A stretch of 64,000 nt of DNA from Cryptomeria japonica (taxonomy: Eukaryota; Streptophyta; Pinopsida; Cupressales; Cupressaceae): NCBI RefSeq assembly GCF_030272615.1, contig NC_081414.1:231569733-231633732 (forward strand), in the 5' to 3' direction. Both the position numbers and the translations under genes were made by a program. The notes under the pieces were generated by a model. It saw only the letters and a list, made by a program, of their open reading frames with translations. It ran no database searches and was not told the origin of the DNA. Below, piece by piece: positions 1-11,145 of this stretch (within the stretch, counting starts at the first letter, position 1; each line of letters starts with the position of its first letter).

Positions 1-208
1 CATCCATGAGTCAAGATGATATCAAGTCAGCATGATATCAACATTACAAGATCGTCACCTTATAATGTTCGATACAAGTGTTCATTATGAAAAAGATCGT
101 CACCTCTTAGAAATGTACACAGAGGTTGGAGCTCATAAATTCATAACACGACAAAAGAAGTTTACACATTGAACATCTCATATATATTAGTACAGATTAC
201 AAAGCAAA
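1..208 (-). other. 3' untranslated region of copia copy 1
   Basis: Lies after the Gag-Pol stop. Blocks such as the AAGAAGTTTACACATT stretch and two ATCGTCACC...TTATAATG stretches also occur, in reverse complement, behind the stop codon of copy 2 (30100-30260), which confirms shared ancestry of this non-coding part. Confidence 0.75.
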
Positions 209-1260
209 TTACAACTCAATCATACCAAGACCTTTCCTGAAGTGTTCAACTTTCACTCTGGATAGTGGTTTGGTAAGTATGTCTGTTGTCTGATCTCCTT
301 TACTGATATACTGCAATTGAATCACATTCCTATCCACCATATCTCTCACATAGTGATAAGGAATCTCTATGTGTTTGGATCTATCATGAAATACTGGATT
401 CACAGAGAGTTTTATACAACTCTAATTATCACAATGAATTATAGTAGGTTTCAGTGGCTCACCGAATAATCCCACAAGCAGTTTCCGGAGCCATACTGTT
501 TCTCTTGCAGCCATGGAAGCTGCAATATATTCGGCCTCTGTAGAACTCTGAGCTACTGATGACTGTTTCCTGCTAATCCAAGATATCATGGATGAACCCA
601 AACTGAAGCAGCATCCTGAGGTGCTTTTCCTGTCAGTCACACTTCCACCCAATCTGAATCAGTGAACCCATGAAGATCCAAATCAACTTTCTCATACTTG
701 AGGCCATAATTAAGAGTACCTTGAAGGTATCTCATAATATGTTAAACAGCCATAAGATAGATCTCCTTAGGCTCACACATGAACTAGCTCAAGGCATTTA
801 CTGCATAACAGATATCAGGTCTAGTATTGACTAGGTACATCAAGGATCCAATCATCTGCCTGTAGAGAGTAGGATCTTCAAACGGGGAATTTGTTGCTGC
901 CTCCTTTAGCTTGTGAAGATTTGTTTCCATGGGAGAAATCATGGGTCTGCAGACCATCATGCCAAATCTCTTCAATATGTCTAAGGTGTACTTCCCTTGA
1001 TTAAGCACAATACTGTTAGAGTTTTTCCAAACTTCCAATCCAAGGAAGTAATGTAGAAGGCCTAAATTCTTCATATCAAACTCCTTTTCAAGGTCTTTCT
1101 TACATTGATCAATAAGGTGATCTTCTCCTGTAATCAAAAGATCATCAACATACAAGATCAATATCAACATATCACTTTTGATTCGTTTCAAATATAGATT
1201 TGGATTTGCATCATTCTTTGAGAATCCCAATCCCATGAGGTAGCTGTCAATTCTTTCATA
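209..1260 (-). pseudogene. RT palm and RNase H of copia copy 1
   Basis: Contains LILYVDDLLITG, the RT catalytic motif, then the copia block LLHYFLGLEVW, then YRQMIGSLMYLVNTRPDI. RNase H follows with SDWV, STSGCCFSLGSSMISW and SSTEAEYIAASMAARE. Breaks: TAG at 784, a further TAA near 748, one base lost near 640, and TAG at 422. No active enzyme can be expected. Confidence 0.87.
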
Positions 1261-2400
1261 CTAGGCCCTGGGGGCTTGTTTCAGTCCATATAGGGACTTC
1301 TTTAATCTACACACATGTGATTCTGTATTGTGGATCTCAAACCCTTCTGGCTGCTCTAAGTAGACTTCCTCCTCAATTTTCTCATTCAGGAAAGCAGTCT
1401 TTACATCCATCTGATGGACTTTCCATCCTTTGGCTGCTGCAATGGCTAGTACTACTCTGTCTGAGGTGTATCTAGCAATTGGAGCGAATGTCTCATCATA
1501 GTCTATTCCCTCTTTCTGTGAGAACCCTCTAGCTACAAATCTGGCTTTATGTTTCTCTATGCTACCATCTGCAGCATGTTTGAATTTGAATAGCCACTTG
1601 GATGAAACAACAGATTTTCCTTTTGGTCTAGGAACAATTTCCCAAACATCATTGTTTAAGATGGATTGATATTCCTCTGACATGGCATCTTTCCATACTT
1701 GATGTTTAAGTGCTTCTGATACATTAGAAGGTTCTGATTTGGAGAGATCATTCATTAAGGCTACATAGCTAGTAAATCTTTGGGGCCTCTTACTTTCTCT
1801 AAAAGTCCCTGAAGGAGCTGCAAAATTCCTTGCATCTTCCACTGTTTTGTGAACCCATAGTGGTCTTTTCTTAGGGTTTTCCTGGGGTGGAATCCGAACT
1901 TCATTCTCATTCTCTTCTAAATACTCCCTCTGAACCTCAGGAACAGGATCCTCTTCTAGGTCTGAAGATGGAGCATAAGTTTCTGACTCAATAGAGTATC
2001 TAGCCCTTTTGAAGGCTATGTCTTCTTCAAATATTACATCTCTACTAAGTTCAATATTACTATGTCTAGGTACAAATACCCTATAGGCTTTAGAAGTTTC
2101 ACTATACCCAACAAAGATCCCATTTCTTCCAGAAGGTTCTAGTTTTGTTCTTTTCTCTTTGGGTGTATGAATATAAACAGGGCATCTGAATATCCTGAAG
2201 TGAGTGATATCCGGTTTTATTCCAGTGAAAACTTCTTCAGGGGTTTTGTCTTCATTGTGGGAGTGAGGACATCTATTTTGTATGTATACAGCAATGTTGG
2301 AGGCTTCTGCCCAAAGATGAGTTTCTAAATTTTGATCAAGGAGCATGGCTTTAGTTGCTTCTACAATAGTTCTATTCTTTCTCTCAGCAACCCCATTTTG
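1261..2400 (-). pseudogene. Integrase C-terminus and N-terminal RT of copia copy 1
   Basis: Just after the stop at 2401 the frame continues with QNGVAERKNRT, which holds the catalytic Glu of the integrase DDE triad. It goes on through the copia linker (GIFVGYSETSKAYRVF) and the RT start (WKDAMSEEYQSILNNDVWEIV, quoted in part) to KSLYGLKQAPRA. It ends at a TAG where copy 2 has the Trp of APRAWYERI. Everything expected of this part of copia Pol is in order. Confidence 0.88.
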
Positions 2401-3389
2401 TTAGGGCTTGTAAGGAACAGTGAACTCCCTCTTAATCCCAACTTCTTTACAGAATTCCCTAAATATGTCTGAGGTGTATTCCCTCCCATTATCAATTCTT
2501 AGGGTTTTTATTTTCTTTCTTGAAGAGTTTTCAGAGAGGGATTTGAATTCCTTAAATCTCTTGAGGATCTCTTCAGATTCTTTACGTTTAAGAAAGTAGA
2601 TCCACGTCTCCCTGGAGAAGTCATCAATAACTATTACATAATATAGAAACCCTCCTAATGAAGGTACGGACATGGGCCAACATAGGTCTGAGTGAACTAG
2701 TTCTAAGACATTGCTTGTTTTACTAGAACTATTTTGAAAGGAACTCTTAGTATTCTTGCCTAGGGCACACCCCTTACATGTACCTGAATGGTATTGTTTC
2801 AACTTAGGTAAACCAATGACTAACTTTTCCATTGAAGATAGAGCACGAAAGTTTAAATGTCCTAATCTTCTATGCCAAATTTCATTACAATCTGCAATCT
2901 CATGAAGTAGAGCTAGGTTGGGTTCAGTACATACCTCATACAAATAGCCTTTCCTATGCCCTATGGTTATAGCCTTTTTGATAGAAGAATTCTTTGGCCA
3001 TGCCAGCACTTTGCTATTCATGAAGGTTACTCTATACCCATCATCTTCAAGTGTAGATACAGAGACTAGGTTCCTCTTGATGCCTGGAACGAAAAGAACT
3101 CCAATGAGTTGGAGAGACATGCCTAACTTCAACTTAATGGTGCAAGTACCAACGCCTTTCACTGGATGTGCAGAGTCGTCACCAATAGTTACTTCTTCAT
3201 CAATCTCTTCTAACATGGAATCCAATAGTTCTCTATACCCTGTAATGTGTCTTGAAGACCCACTGTCTATGATCCATGTGTTAGATTTGTTGGATACTTG
3301 GTTAGAGAGAGCATAGTAGAATACATATTTCTCAGAATCATGCTCTTCCCTATTCTTTTTCACTTTTGCAAATGTAGCTTGTTGTTTAA

Positions 3390-4151
3390 TTCTATTTGGA
3401 CATCTTGCTACATAGTGCCCATATTGATCACATCTAAAGCATTGAATATGGGAAACATCTTTCTTAGATGAACCTTTCTCACGGTGGTTCTTCCTCTTCT
3501 TGAAGTGTTTCTTCTTCCTTTTCTTGTGGGATTTCACATTTAGGACATGGAGATCTTCATCTATGTTCTTCTGTTTGATCCCTTTCTTGTTTATTCTTGA
3601 CTCTTCTTGAAGACAATTTGATCTTAGCCAGTCAAAGTCTGGATATTTATCCCTTGCACTAATGCCTTGAACGAATGTTTCCCATGTACTAGGCAAACCA
3701 TCCAGAGCAATAAGTGTTAGCTCTTTGCTTTGGATCTCATATCCAAGTGTTGCCAATTCATCCCTTAGTGTTGATATTCTCATAAAGTATGCATTGATTG
3801 ATTCTCCTTTATTCATACTTATATGATTAATTTCCCTCTTTAGAGCCAAGGTTCTACTTGCATTGTTTATTTCGAATGTGCTTTCGAGTGATTTGAACAT
3901 ATGGTAAGCAATCTCATGTTTTGTCAGGATTGGCATAATATGATTTCTACTCTATCAACTATGATATTCATAGCCTTTTCATTCCCTTCAATCCATGCCG
4001 ATTTGTCGGGGCCATTCTCTGGTTCTTTGGATTCATCTTTTATAAAAGACTTAACTTTATTTTCTCTTAGGATCATTTTTATTCTGAATTTCCATGCTGA
4101 GAAATTATCTCCCCCTTCAAGTCTATCCTCAAATCTGATAGTATTGGCCAT
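3390..4151 (-). pseudogene. Gag domain of copia copy 1
   Basis: Encodes the retrotransposon capsid precursor that would package element RNA in virus-like particles. Visible are the N-terminal FSAWKFRIK region typical of copia Gag, a long central helical region with EINHISMNKGESINAYFMR, a Lys-rich linker and one CCHC zinc knuckle. The reading frame breaks between 3924 and 3936, so the first 75 codons are out of frame with the remainder. Confidence 0.85.
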
Positions 4152-4223
4152 GGAGAAATCTGATGTTTATAACCTTTGATTCGAACTTCTCAAATTTGAA
4201 TGCCTCAAGTTCTTCCTACCGTG

Positions 4224-4235
4224 GCTCTGATACCA
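4224..4235 (-). other. Primer binding site of copia copy 1
   Basis: The minus strand reads TGGTATCAGAGC immediately after the LTR terminus. It is complementary to the 3' end of initiator tRNA-Met, the usual primer of plant copia elements. Confidence 0.9.
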
Positions 4236-4981
4236 TGTAAATGATAATCAAATCTATGTTCAAAATCTAAGGGTTATAGATTTTGTCTCTCTTTTGTTTT
4301 CTAAGAAGACATATTCAATATTTTACTTGTAGGTATATTCAATATTTTATTGCTATTTATTAATTACAACTTTCTTGTATTGCAGATGGCTGTATATAAC
4401 ATTACTGGATTTCGATATTTTCAACAGCACTTCATATGGCATATATATATGTGGAAAACTTTGATCAAGGCATGCCTTGACCGGGCATGTCTCTTGACAT
4501 GCCTGATCAAGACATGTCTTGATTGTATTAATTAAATGCCGATTCATAACAAACTTGTTTACCGATACCAATCAGTGTTATTTCAAATGCTGATAATTAT
4601 TGTTTTAACCCGATAACAAATCGGTGCATTATTAATGCGATAACCATGATAGATAACATTGATCTGTGTTATCATACGATAACTATGATAGGCATAATTA
4701 ATGCGATCTGATAAACACGATCACAGCATAAAAATACGATCATAACACGATCGATGATAGGTTTGTAAATGCTATTCAAGTGTCGATATATGCAATTCGA
4801 TACTTGGAATCATGAAATACATATAAAGATGATTATAACAAGTTTATTCAATCAACCTGATTGATCAACATGAAGTCTACCGTTTGTTTGTAATTTCATC
4901 GATAAGGTAGATGATTGAATGAGAGATAAATGAAGTCTCTCATTCAATCATTTATCTGACAGACGCTATTTAGTTTCAACA
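4236..4981 (-). repeat. 5' LTR of copia copy 1 (746 bp)
   Basis: On the minus strand it starts TGTTGAAACT and ends CATTTACA directly before the PBS, the same end as the LTRs of the copia element at 25292. Its length is close to theirs (763 and 773 bp). A hairpin with 16-bp arms (4911-4926 and 4936-4951) sits 30-70 bp from the LTR start. Clustered palindromes made of TTGATCAAGGCATG-type blocks lie at about 4461-4531, the same relative place as the promoter-proximal palindrome of copy 2. Confidence 0.87.
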
Positions 4982-5038
4982 CAAACTTCAAAAAACAAAT
5001 ATCCAGATCAGGGTGGGATATTTCAATGGTATCAAAGC
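4982..5038 (+). repeat. 3' end of an older LTR plus degenerate PBS
   Basis: The sequence ends TTTCA at 5025, then A, then TGGTATCAAAGC (5027-5038), one base off the tRNA-Met PBS. I read it as the last about 45 bp of a plus-strand LTR into which copia copy 1 inserted. The remainder of that LTR would lie beyond copy 1, left of the window. Confidence 0.55.
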
Positions 5039-5140
5039 ACAAGTTTTTTCTGCTAGCCTGTTGGGTTGTGGTGCTTGTGGTCTTCAATTGAATGTTATAT
5101 TTTCTGTGATTATCAGTTTCAGTGGCTTGGTTTCAAAATC

Positions 5141-6180
5141 ATGTCTACAACTGAGAAATCTATATTTGAGTTAATGCAAGAACTCTCTAATCTAGTGAAG
5201 GATCCAGACCTAAACATGAGAAGTTCATAGCAAATCATTCAGATGGAGAAGGTGCATTGACACATGACTTTGTGACAATGCCACAAGATGTCACTTTGGT
5301 CATACATGCAGCTACAGTGGATAAAGTTGTGCATGAAGGAAATAACATAACAACCTTCTTGAATACACCTCTAAAGTTTTCCAATGAAGTTGTTGACACT
5401 ATACAAAAGTTAGTGTAGATGAGATCATTAATTCACCTTCAGATGATGGGCTTGTTGAAGGAAAAAATGATGGATTTATCAAAACAGCTAACAATGATGA
5501 TTTTTTTATCTCATTATAGTGATGGAATTGATTTTATTCTTGAGAGTAAAACTGATTTATCCTTGCATGCAGCTGATTTATCCTTGTATCCTAGATCAAA
5601 ATCCTTTTATAGGCACATTTAGAGACTATGACACACACCTTTACATTGAAGGGAAAATTTTGACTAAAAAAAGATGCTTAGTATTGGCACATGCCTATAC
5701 ATTAGTTTTTACATTATTGAAAATTTGCCTCCTTTGCATCAACATGCATTCGATCTTCTAGGCACACCTACTACTGAAAAATCCTTTGCCTTTTACTATG
5801 GTGTGTACTGCATTCCTGAGACATACCTAAAATAAAAGAACTTGATCTAAGTGACCAATGCATGTCTTTTTACGCCATGCCTTTAAGCTCCAAGCACATG
5901 CATGAATGACATTTCAAACCCTATTCAATGGTCCTTCAGTGAAAAACAGTGTGAACCTTCTTCATTTGAGTGCATACCTGCACCTAGAGGATGCACTTGT
6001 CTTCATGACCTCTACCATTTCAGATTTTGGAAGCCTCTTTCTTCCATCAAGACAGATGCCTTCAGAAGTCTCCTTCATGATCTTGCGAAATACTTAGAAA
6101 AGGCAAAAAGATAACTAGATGATGCAGATTGTAGAAGATTTGGTCATGACCTTGTCAGAATACAGCAGACTCAGTTTTAA
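5141..6180 (+). pseudogene. Decayed coding remnant downstream of the old PBS, family not recognised
   Basis: An ATG at 5141 opens a short frame (MSTTEKSIFELMQELSNLV) that stops after about 28 codons. Other frames stay protein-like (HSDGEGALTHDFVTMPQDV at about 5235; SPSDDGLVEGKNDGF at about 5435; a 70-codon frame at 5902-6114). This looks like one protein broken by several frameshifts. Its place about 100 bp after a PBS-like site suggests the first ORF of the old LTR element, but no zinc knuckle, protease or other known domain is visible, so the link is an inference. Confidence 0.4.
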
Positions 6181-6249
6181 AACATGATTTGATATAAAAG
6201 TTTCATATAGGTACAACAGGGCAGATTCATCAACCTTGCAAATTGGCAC

Positions 6250-6558
6250 CTAAACTTTCATGCAATGTTCATCTAGTACAATAGTATCATTATCTGGAAT
6301 TATGTTGTCTTTCTCATCGACATTCACTTTATCTATGCCCTTTTTAGCAGCTATACTGTTCCTCTTTCTGTTGAATGTTTGCAATGGGCTGTTGCTAACC
6401 TTGAGGCACTTGTATTGACAATAGGGGAGAGATCCATATATAGATTTTGCAACGGGTCTTAAGCTTCTCTCGATCCTCAAGATGGAAGCAATTTTATTTC
6501 CCCGTGTGGAAATATCAGGTCTGAAAAAACCTTTTGAATGTGACACAAAAAAATGCAA
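6250..6558 (-). CDS. Open frame of 102 codons, unrecognised
   Basis: A minus-strand frame with a basic middle (FNRKRNSIAAKKG) and acidic end (VDEKDNIIPDNDTIV). No domain is recognised. It lies 560 bp downstream of the GDPDL exon on the same strand but does not resemble that family. It may be a chance frame or part of an unknown element. Confidence 0.2.
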   Translation of the reverse strand: MHFFVSHSKGFFRPDISTRGNKIASILRIERSLRPVAKSIYGSLPYCQYKCLKVSNSPLQTFNRKRNSIAAKKGIDKVNVDEKDNIIPDNDTIVLDEHCMKV

Positions 6559-7119
6559 ACATATGACCCAGTCGATTACCTAGGACCTATTGAAGGAGCA
6601 AAACAATGTCACAACTGCACTCCTTATTTGAAAATCATTACATAAAGGTGTCACCTGCCGAGAACCCATTGTACTGAATCCTAGAAGAGAATTTGTATAT
6701 CCCGTCTAATAGGCCGGGAAATCATCCAGTTTTATACTGTATTGTATATCCTGTTATAAGCTTAGAGGAATTTTGAATAATGATGAAACCACACAAACAA
6801 GGCATATTCAACATGATTAATTAAAAATTAACTAAAGGAGGCTACTAAACCTGAATATGGTTTCTTAAGAATATACAACCGAAATTCCAATAACAATTCA
6901 TGTTTGAATGGCAAAACAAATCCAGTTCTTGCAACATTGCTCCTACATACATTAACAGTTATTATTATATGACTAGACAATAGAAGCAAGCACCCCTAAA
7001 TTCATGAATAATCGAATGATCTTTATCCCTGTTCACATTGACTACAAAATAAAAAAAGTCAACACAATAATCAGATGAAACGGGTAAGCAAAATATAGTA
7101 AAAAGAAATTATTTCATAC
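6559..7119. other. Non-coding stretch, possible intron
   Basis: AT-rich with no convincing frame. On the minus strand it directly follows the splice donor (GTATGA, 7119-7114) of the GDPDL exon, so its right part would be intron if the gene once continued. Confidence 0.4.
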
Positions 7120-7472
7120 CCAAAACTTTGCTCAGAATTTCTTCAGCAGTAAAATCAATGGCAAACCATCCTGTGATATTTTTTCCATTAACCATATAAG
7201 TATTTTTCCGATCCTTAAAAATATCTGCAATATTTGTACTGTTCTCCAGACTTAGATCTGTGCGGCATATGTTTCCACCATCTTGGGTTAATTGTAGATC
7301 ACAGAAGAATACAACATTGGGAAGGCTATTATTCAATGCCACTTGATACGCAGAAGATGTGTGATCAGGAAAAAGTCCTGACAGTCCACCCCGAGCTATG
7401 ACTACAGGTTCTTGACCTGCACCATGGAAGAATTTGTTAGCATCCAGATGATAGTAATTAGAGTTCCTCCCC
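7120..7472 (-). CDS. Exon of a GDPDL-type glycerophosphodiester phosphodiesterase (gene fragment)
   Basis: GDPDL/SHV3-like proteins are GPI-anchored plant cell-surface proteins with two GDPD-like domains that affect cell-wall organisation. This exon encodes about 117 residues from the start of the first domain: NYYHLDANKFFHGAG, then VVIARGGLSGLFPD, then CDLQLTQDGGNIC, and VNGKNITGWFAIDF. The order and spacing fit the family. A pyrimidine-rich tract and AG at 7474-7473 precede it on the minus strand; a GT donor follows at 7119-7118. The reading frame is open. No signal-peptide exon upstream and no following exon downstream were found before transposon sequence, so it is either one exon of a gene with very long introns or a captured or broken fragment. 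Confidence 0.72.
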
Positions 7473-9023
7473 CTGGCAAGAAAAGAGATAAAAAAGTAAC
7501 TTCCAAAACATTATTAAAAATGTGTCAAACTAGAGCATGACCTCAACTCCAAATAAGGCATTCAAAATGGTGATGGTTAACCTGATATGAGGAGAATTTC
7601 ATAAATCTTAAAATCTAAGCACAGACCAAAGGTAATATAATTTGAAGCAAATGGTACCATTACACAATCACACCAAAAATTTGAAGAGGTTGAATTGTCC
7701 TAAAAAAGAGCTCAATACAGGCTTCTCCTACCATTTTGTCTAACAGGATTACTGACTAAAATTGAAATGTAGTGCATGCAAAAACGGAAAATGATTGGAC
7801 CAATCTTAAAGAGATCAAACAGGTTTCCCTTGTACATATTTACATAGAATATAAAATGAGAAGCACGAAAAAAATAATAGGAAAGCTCTTCAAGATGGAC
7901 CAAAATCAATTATGAATGGTAAAGTTACAAAGACAACAACCTACCCTTAAATATTTCAATGGTGGTCCTCCATAGGTAACATAGGGAGCATGCCTGCTGA
8001 CCTTTAACCTTGATCATTATCAATGGCAAATTCTCCATCTCATTACCAAACTATGATACACTAGTCTTCCTGTTGGTCAAACTTTATATTTCATTTGTGG
8101 GTCTTTCTTCAAGTTAGTGCTGAGCACAGCTAACCCTTATTGAAAAAGGAATTTACATCAACACATCACACCAAATGGCACTCCAAATGCTAGCATCATC
8201 TACTTGTCCATTTTCTGGCATAATTACTAAGATATAAATTGTATAAATACACCCTGGCTTATATTCGTAATGTAATAACTTGCTCCCAATTAGATATAGA
8301 AAGTATATTCCGACGGTTTTAATTTTTTGAGCAGGTGTGCCAGTCCTCCTTGTTAATAATGTCAATCATCAACACTTACAATGCCAGTGTTAAGACTTCC
8401 ACACCTACAAAAAGTCTACTGCATGCAATTTTATCAAGGTTATTCCTTCAATTTGTTAAATTCTCTCAAAACTTTGAAATCCATCTTTTAACAAACTTGC
8501 AAGTGGTCATAGTACATTGTTGAAGTTGAATGACAAAGAGGCCACCAGTGATCAATTCTTGCAGAAAACCACAGCCCAACACCAAATGCCCCTTATTATC
8601 CATGCACTAGACATCAACAAGAAGTTTATTCTACAACAAAAAAGTTTTAACACGCCTTGAAAATTAAAAGCATTGAAGGTTCTGCTTTCAATTATCACAA
8701 GCTGGGCTTAATGTAAAAATATCTCTTTGAACATATTAAGGAACCAAGCCCAACTCCATGTCTACAATGAGATGCTACACACTTTACCCCAAAGTTTTTG
8801 ACAACTGTGGATCTTTAGCAGCCAGACAAGAATTGACAGGCGCCAATTATTAGCAACATGTTATTATTGTTTGTATCCAATTTTTCGATTCAACCCCATG
8901 TCAAGGGATTGATTAAGGCTAGCTTCATCCACTTAATAATGTATGGAGAAAACGTTATGTGCAGGTTTGTCTAGAAGTCACAAAACTGTTCTTTTTATTT
9001 GTTTATTGCAAGCAGAGTGACCC
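7473..9023. other. AT-rich non-coding sequence
   Basis: Both strands were read: short frames only, no recognised domain, no repeat ends with TSDs. If the GDPDL gene is real, this would be its upstream intron or flank. Confidence 0.4.
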
Positions 9024-9589
9024 TGTTGTGACCTTTTCACACATCACCCCATTGCAAATGGGGACCCCCCCTGTTTTCGCTTTTAAGGGTTTTGCCTTGG
9101 CATCGCAACCGCTAATCACCAGTCTTTTTGCAATGAGTAGAGTTTTTAGATGGTCATCAAGTCAATTAGGGAAATAATCATCACAACAGTGTCTTGACGC
9201 CATCAATGTGCCTAAGGACCCCGAAGGACAAAAAATGCAATCAATTTGGACAACTTTCTATTTTTGGAAAGTTTTGCTTTTTTCCTTTTTCTAGGAGGTT
9301 TTGTTTTTGGCACTTTGAGCACGATCCCCAGAGTGGCTATTTTTAGAAAGTGTTTTCCTATTTTTTAGGGGAATCTTGCTTTTTCTATTTTTGGAAAGGG
9401 GGTCTAGGGTTTGCTCAATTGGCTCAAAATTTTGGTGAAAATGATTGAAAATCTTGTTCAAAATTCAAGTTTGATTCGAAAGGGCATCAACTTCCTAAAA
9501 TTGTGGAGGTTCAAATGGATTTGAAAGCATGATAAGAGAGAAATTTCATGAGATACTAATTTTGGTGAAGTGTGGAGAATGATTTTATG

Positions 9590-10250
9590 AAATCTGGTCA
9601 TCATGAGGAAAATATTTCTTGAAGTCTGCCGAAACTAGGAAAGGTTTTCTCCAAGTCCGCCTTGGCAAGGATGAGAAAGTTGTGAAGTCTAATGTGCATG
9701 AGGAAAATAATTCTCCAAGCCCACCCTGCCTTGGAAAATGTGATCAGCAAGTAAGGAAAGTTTTTTGCCAAGTCCGCCCATCATGAGGAACAAGTTTGTT
9801 GAACTCCGCCATGAGTTAGGAAAGAATCTCTCAAACTCCAATTTGCCTTGGGAAAGAAACCACCAACTCCACCTTGAAAGAGGAAAGATTTTGCTAAAGT
9901 CTGCCCAGCCTTGGAGGAATTAATTGCTAAGTTTGATCAGCAAAGTAAGGAAAAGAATCCATGAAGTCTGCCTAGAGTAAGGAAATTTTTTTATGAACTC
10001 CGCCCAAGGAAAGAAAATATTTCTTGAAGTCCGATGTAAATGAGGAAAGATTTTCTTAAACTCCACTTTGAGCAAGGAAAGAAATCTATCAACTTCGCCC
10101 AGCAGCTAGGAAAGTTTCTCACAAAGTCCGCCATGCTGAGGAAAAGAAATTACAAAGTCCGCCTTAGAAAGGAATGGTTTTGTTGAAGTTCGCTTTGATA
10201 AGGAAAAGATTCTACAAAGTCCGATTTTGGACAAAGATGGAAAGTTTTGA
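9590..10250 (+). repeat. Degenerate tandem array inside LTR A
   Basis: Roughly 35-60 bp units alternate a block like GAGGAAAGATTTTCT with a block like AAGTCCGCC or AACTCCGCC. More than fifteen copies are recognisable with variable spacing. No long frame runs through it. Confidence 0.75.
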
Positions 10251-11145
10251 AATTTGGAAAACAAAAGATTTCATCAAAATTAAAGTTAGAAAGTTTTAAA
10301 GATTTGAAAAGGGAAAGATACAGTTCGATTCATGAACTCAACTGAACTGAAAATAGAAACTTTCTCAGAAGACTAAACTCAACTCAGATCGAAATCAGAG
10401 ATTGCTCAAAGAACTGAGTTCAACTGAAATTCAAAAATAGAAACTTTCTCAATGGACTGAAATTGACAAGGAAACAAGATCATTTACTGAATGACTAAGT
10501 TCAACGAATGGGATGAAAATGGAAACAAGCTAAGTTCGAATTTGGAAGAGTTGATTGTGTTTCTAATTGCAGAATTCGAACTCTTTATGAGTTTTTACTT
10601 ATAATGAATCTTTCATTCATTTCAACATTTCGAGTATGGAGAGCAAGACACTTAAAGAGAAGATTATACCAGGTTTCTCTAAAGCATTTTCAGAGCTTCA
10701 AGAACAGTTCAAATAATTTTCTAAGGCATTTGCAAGAGGAAGAAGTGAGGATTTTCAGATCAAGCATTCTTTCAACCTCTTTCTTATTTAAATTCTGAAG
10801 GTAACAGGGATATTCAAGGCAGATTTGTCCAGTTTTTTCCATCTGACTTTCAAATTTTGATGAAGTTTTCATGGAAAATGGAGTTGGTTTTCACAGCTTA
10901 GTTTATTTTTCAGTCATTTTCCAAATATCCAAATCTGATTTTGACATTCATTTCATGAATTTTGGGACTAAATTATTCATTCTCAGACCAAATTCAGTCC
11001 CAAAACCTTCAAATCAAATTGAGTTTCTCAGAGTTTTTCTTATTTTTTAGATTTCTAAGTGAATGCAACTTGTTGAAAGCTAAAAGTGTTGAGAAATTGG
11101 AAAACTCAGAGCACACTTGGTCATCAAAACTTCGAAATTCCAATT

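Larger units (their letters stand above)
209..4151 (-). pseudogene. Gag-Pol polyprotein of copia copy 1, decayed
   Basis: The frame opens at the ATG at 4151 and encodes a Gag N-terminus (FSAWKFRIKMILRENK). A frameshift near 3940 follows. 3936-2401 carries the rest of Gag, an intact CCHC knuckle (CFRCDQYGHYVARC, about 3440-3400), the protease motif DSGSSRHITG (about 3270), the GAG-pre-integrase HRRLGHLNFRAL and the integrase core to the DNG motif. Stops at 2401, 1261, 784 and 422 interrupt integrase, RT and RNase H; a one-base loss near 640 shifts the frame. RT keeps YVDD (about 1150), and RNase H keeps SSTEAEY. Most stops can be read as CAG or CAA or TGG turned to TAG or TAA, that is C-to-T change on one strand. 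The last frame ends GLGMIEL at 209. Confidence 0.9.
1..4981 (-). mobile_element. Ty1/copia LTR retrotransposon, copy 1, decayed, 3' end beyond window
   Basis: Read on the minus strand the order is 5' LTR (4981-4236), PBS (4235-4224), Gag-Pol frame (4151-209) and 3' untranslated sequence (208-1). The 3' LTR lies left of the window. Domain order Gag, protease, integrase, RT, RNase H is that of Ty1/copia. It is a diverged relative of the copia element at 25292-31415: the proteins align throughout and the LTR ends and LTR-head hairpin are shared. Four in-frame stops and at least two frameshifts show it is dead. The right flank is 4982-4986 (CAAAC); the partner TSD copy is outside the window. Confidence 0.93.

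Noticed and set aside
9590-10250. Possible CRISPR array (short repeats with variable spacers)
   Set aside because: Repeats are degenerate, spacing is irregular and the context is plant LTR DNA. The same holds for 35558-35980 and 19670-20130.
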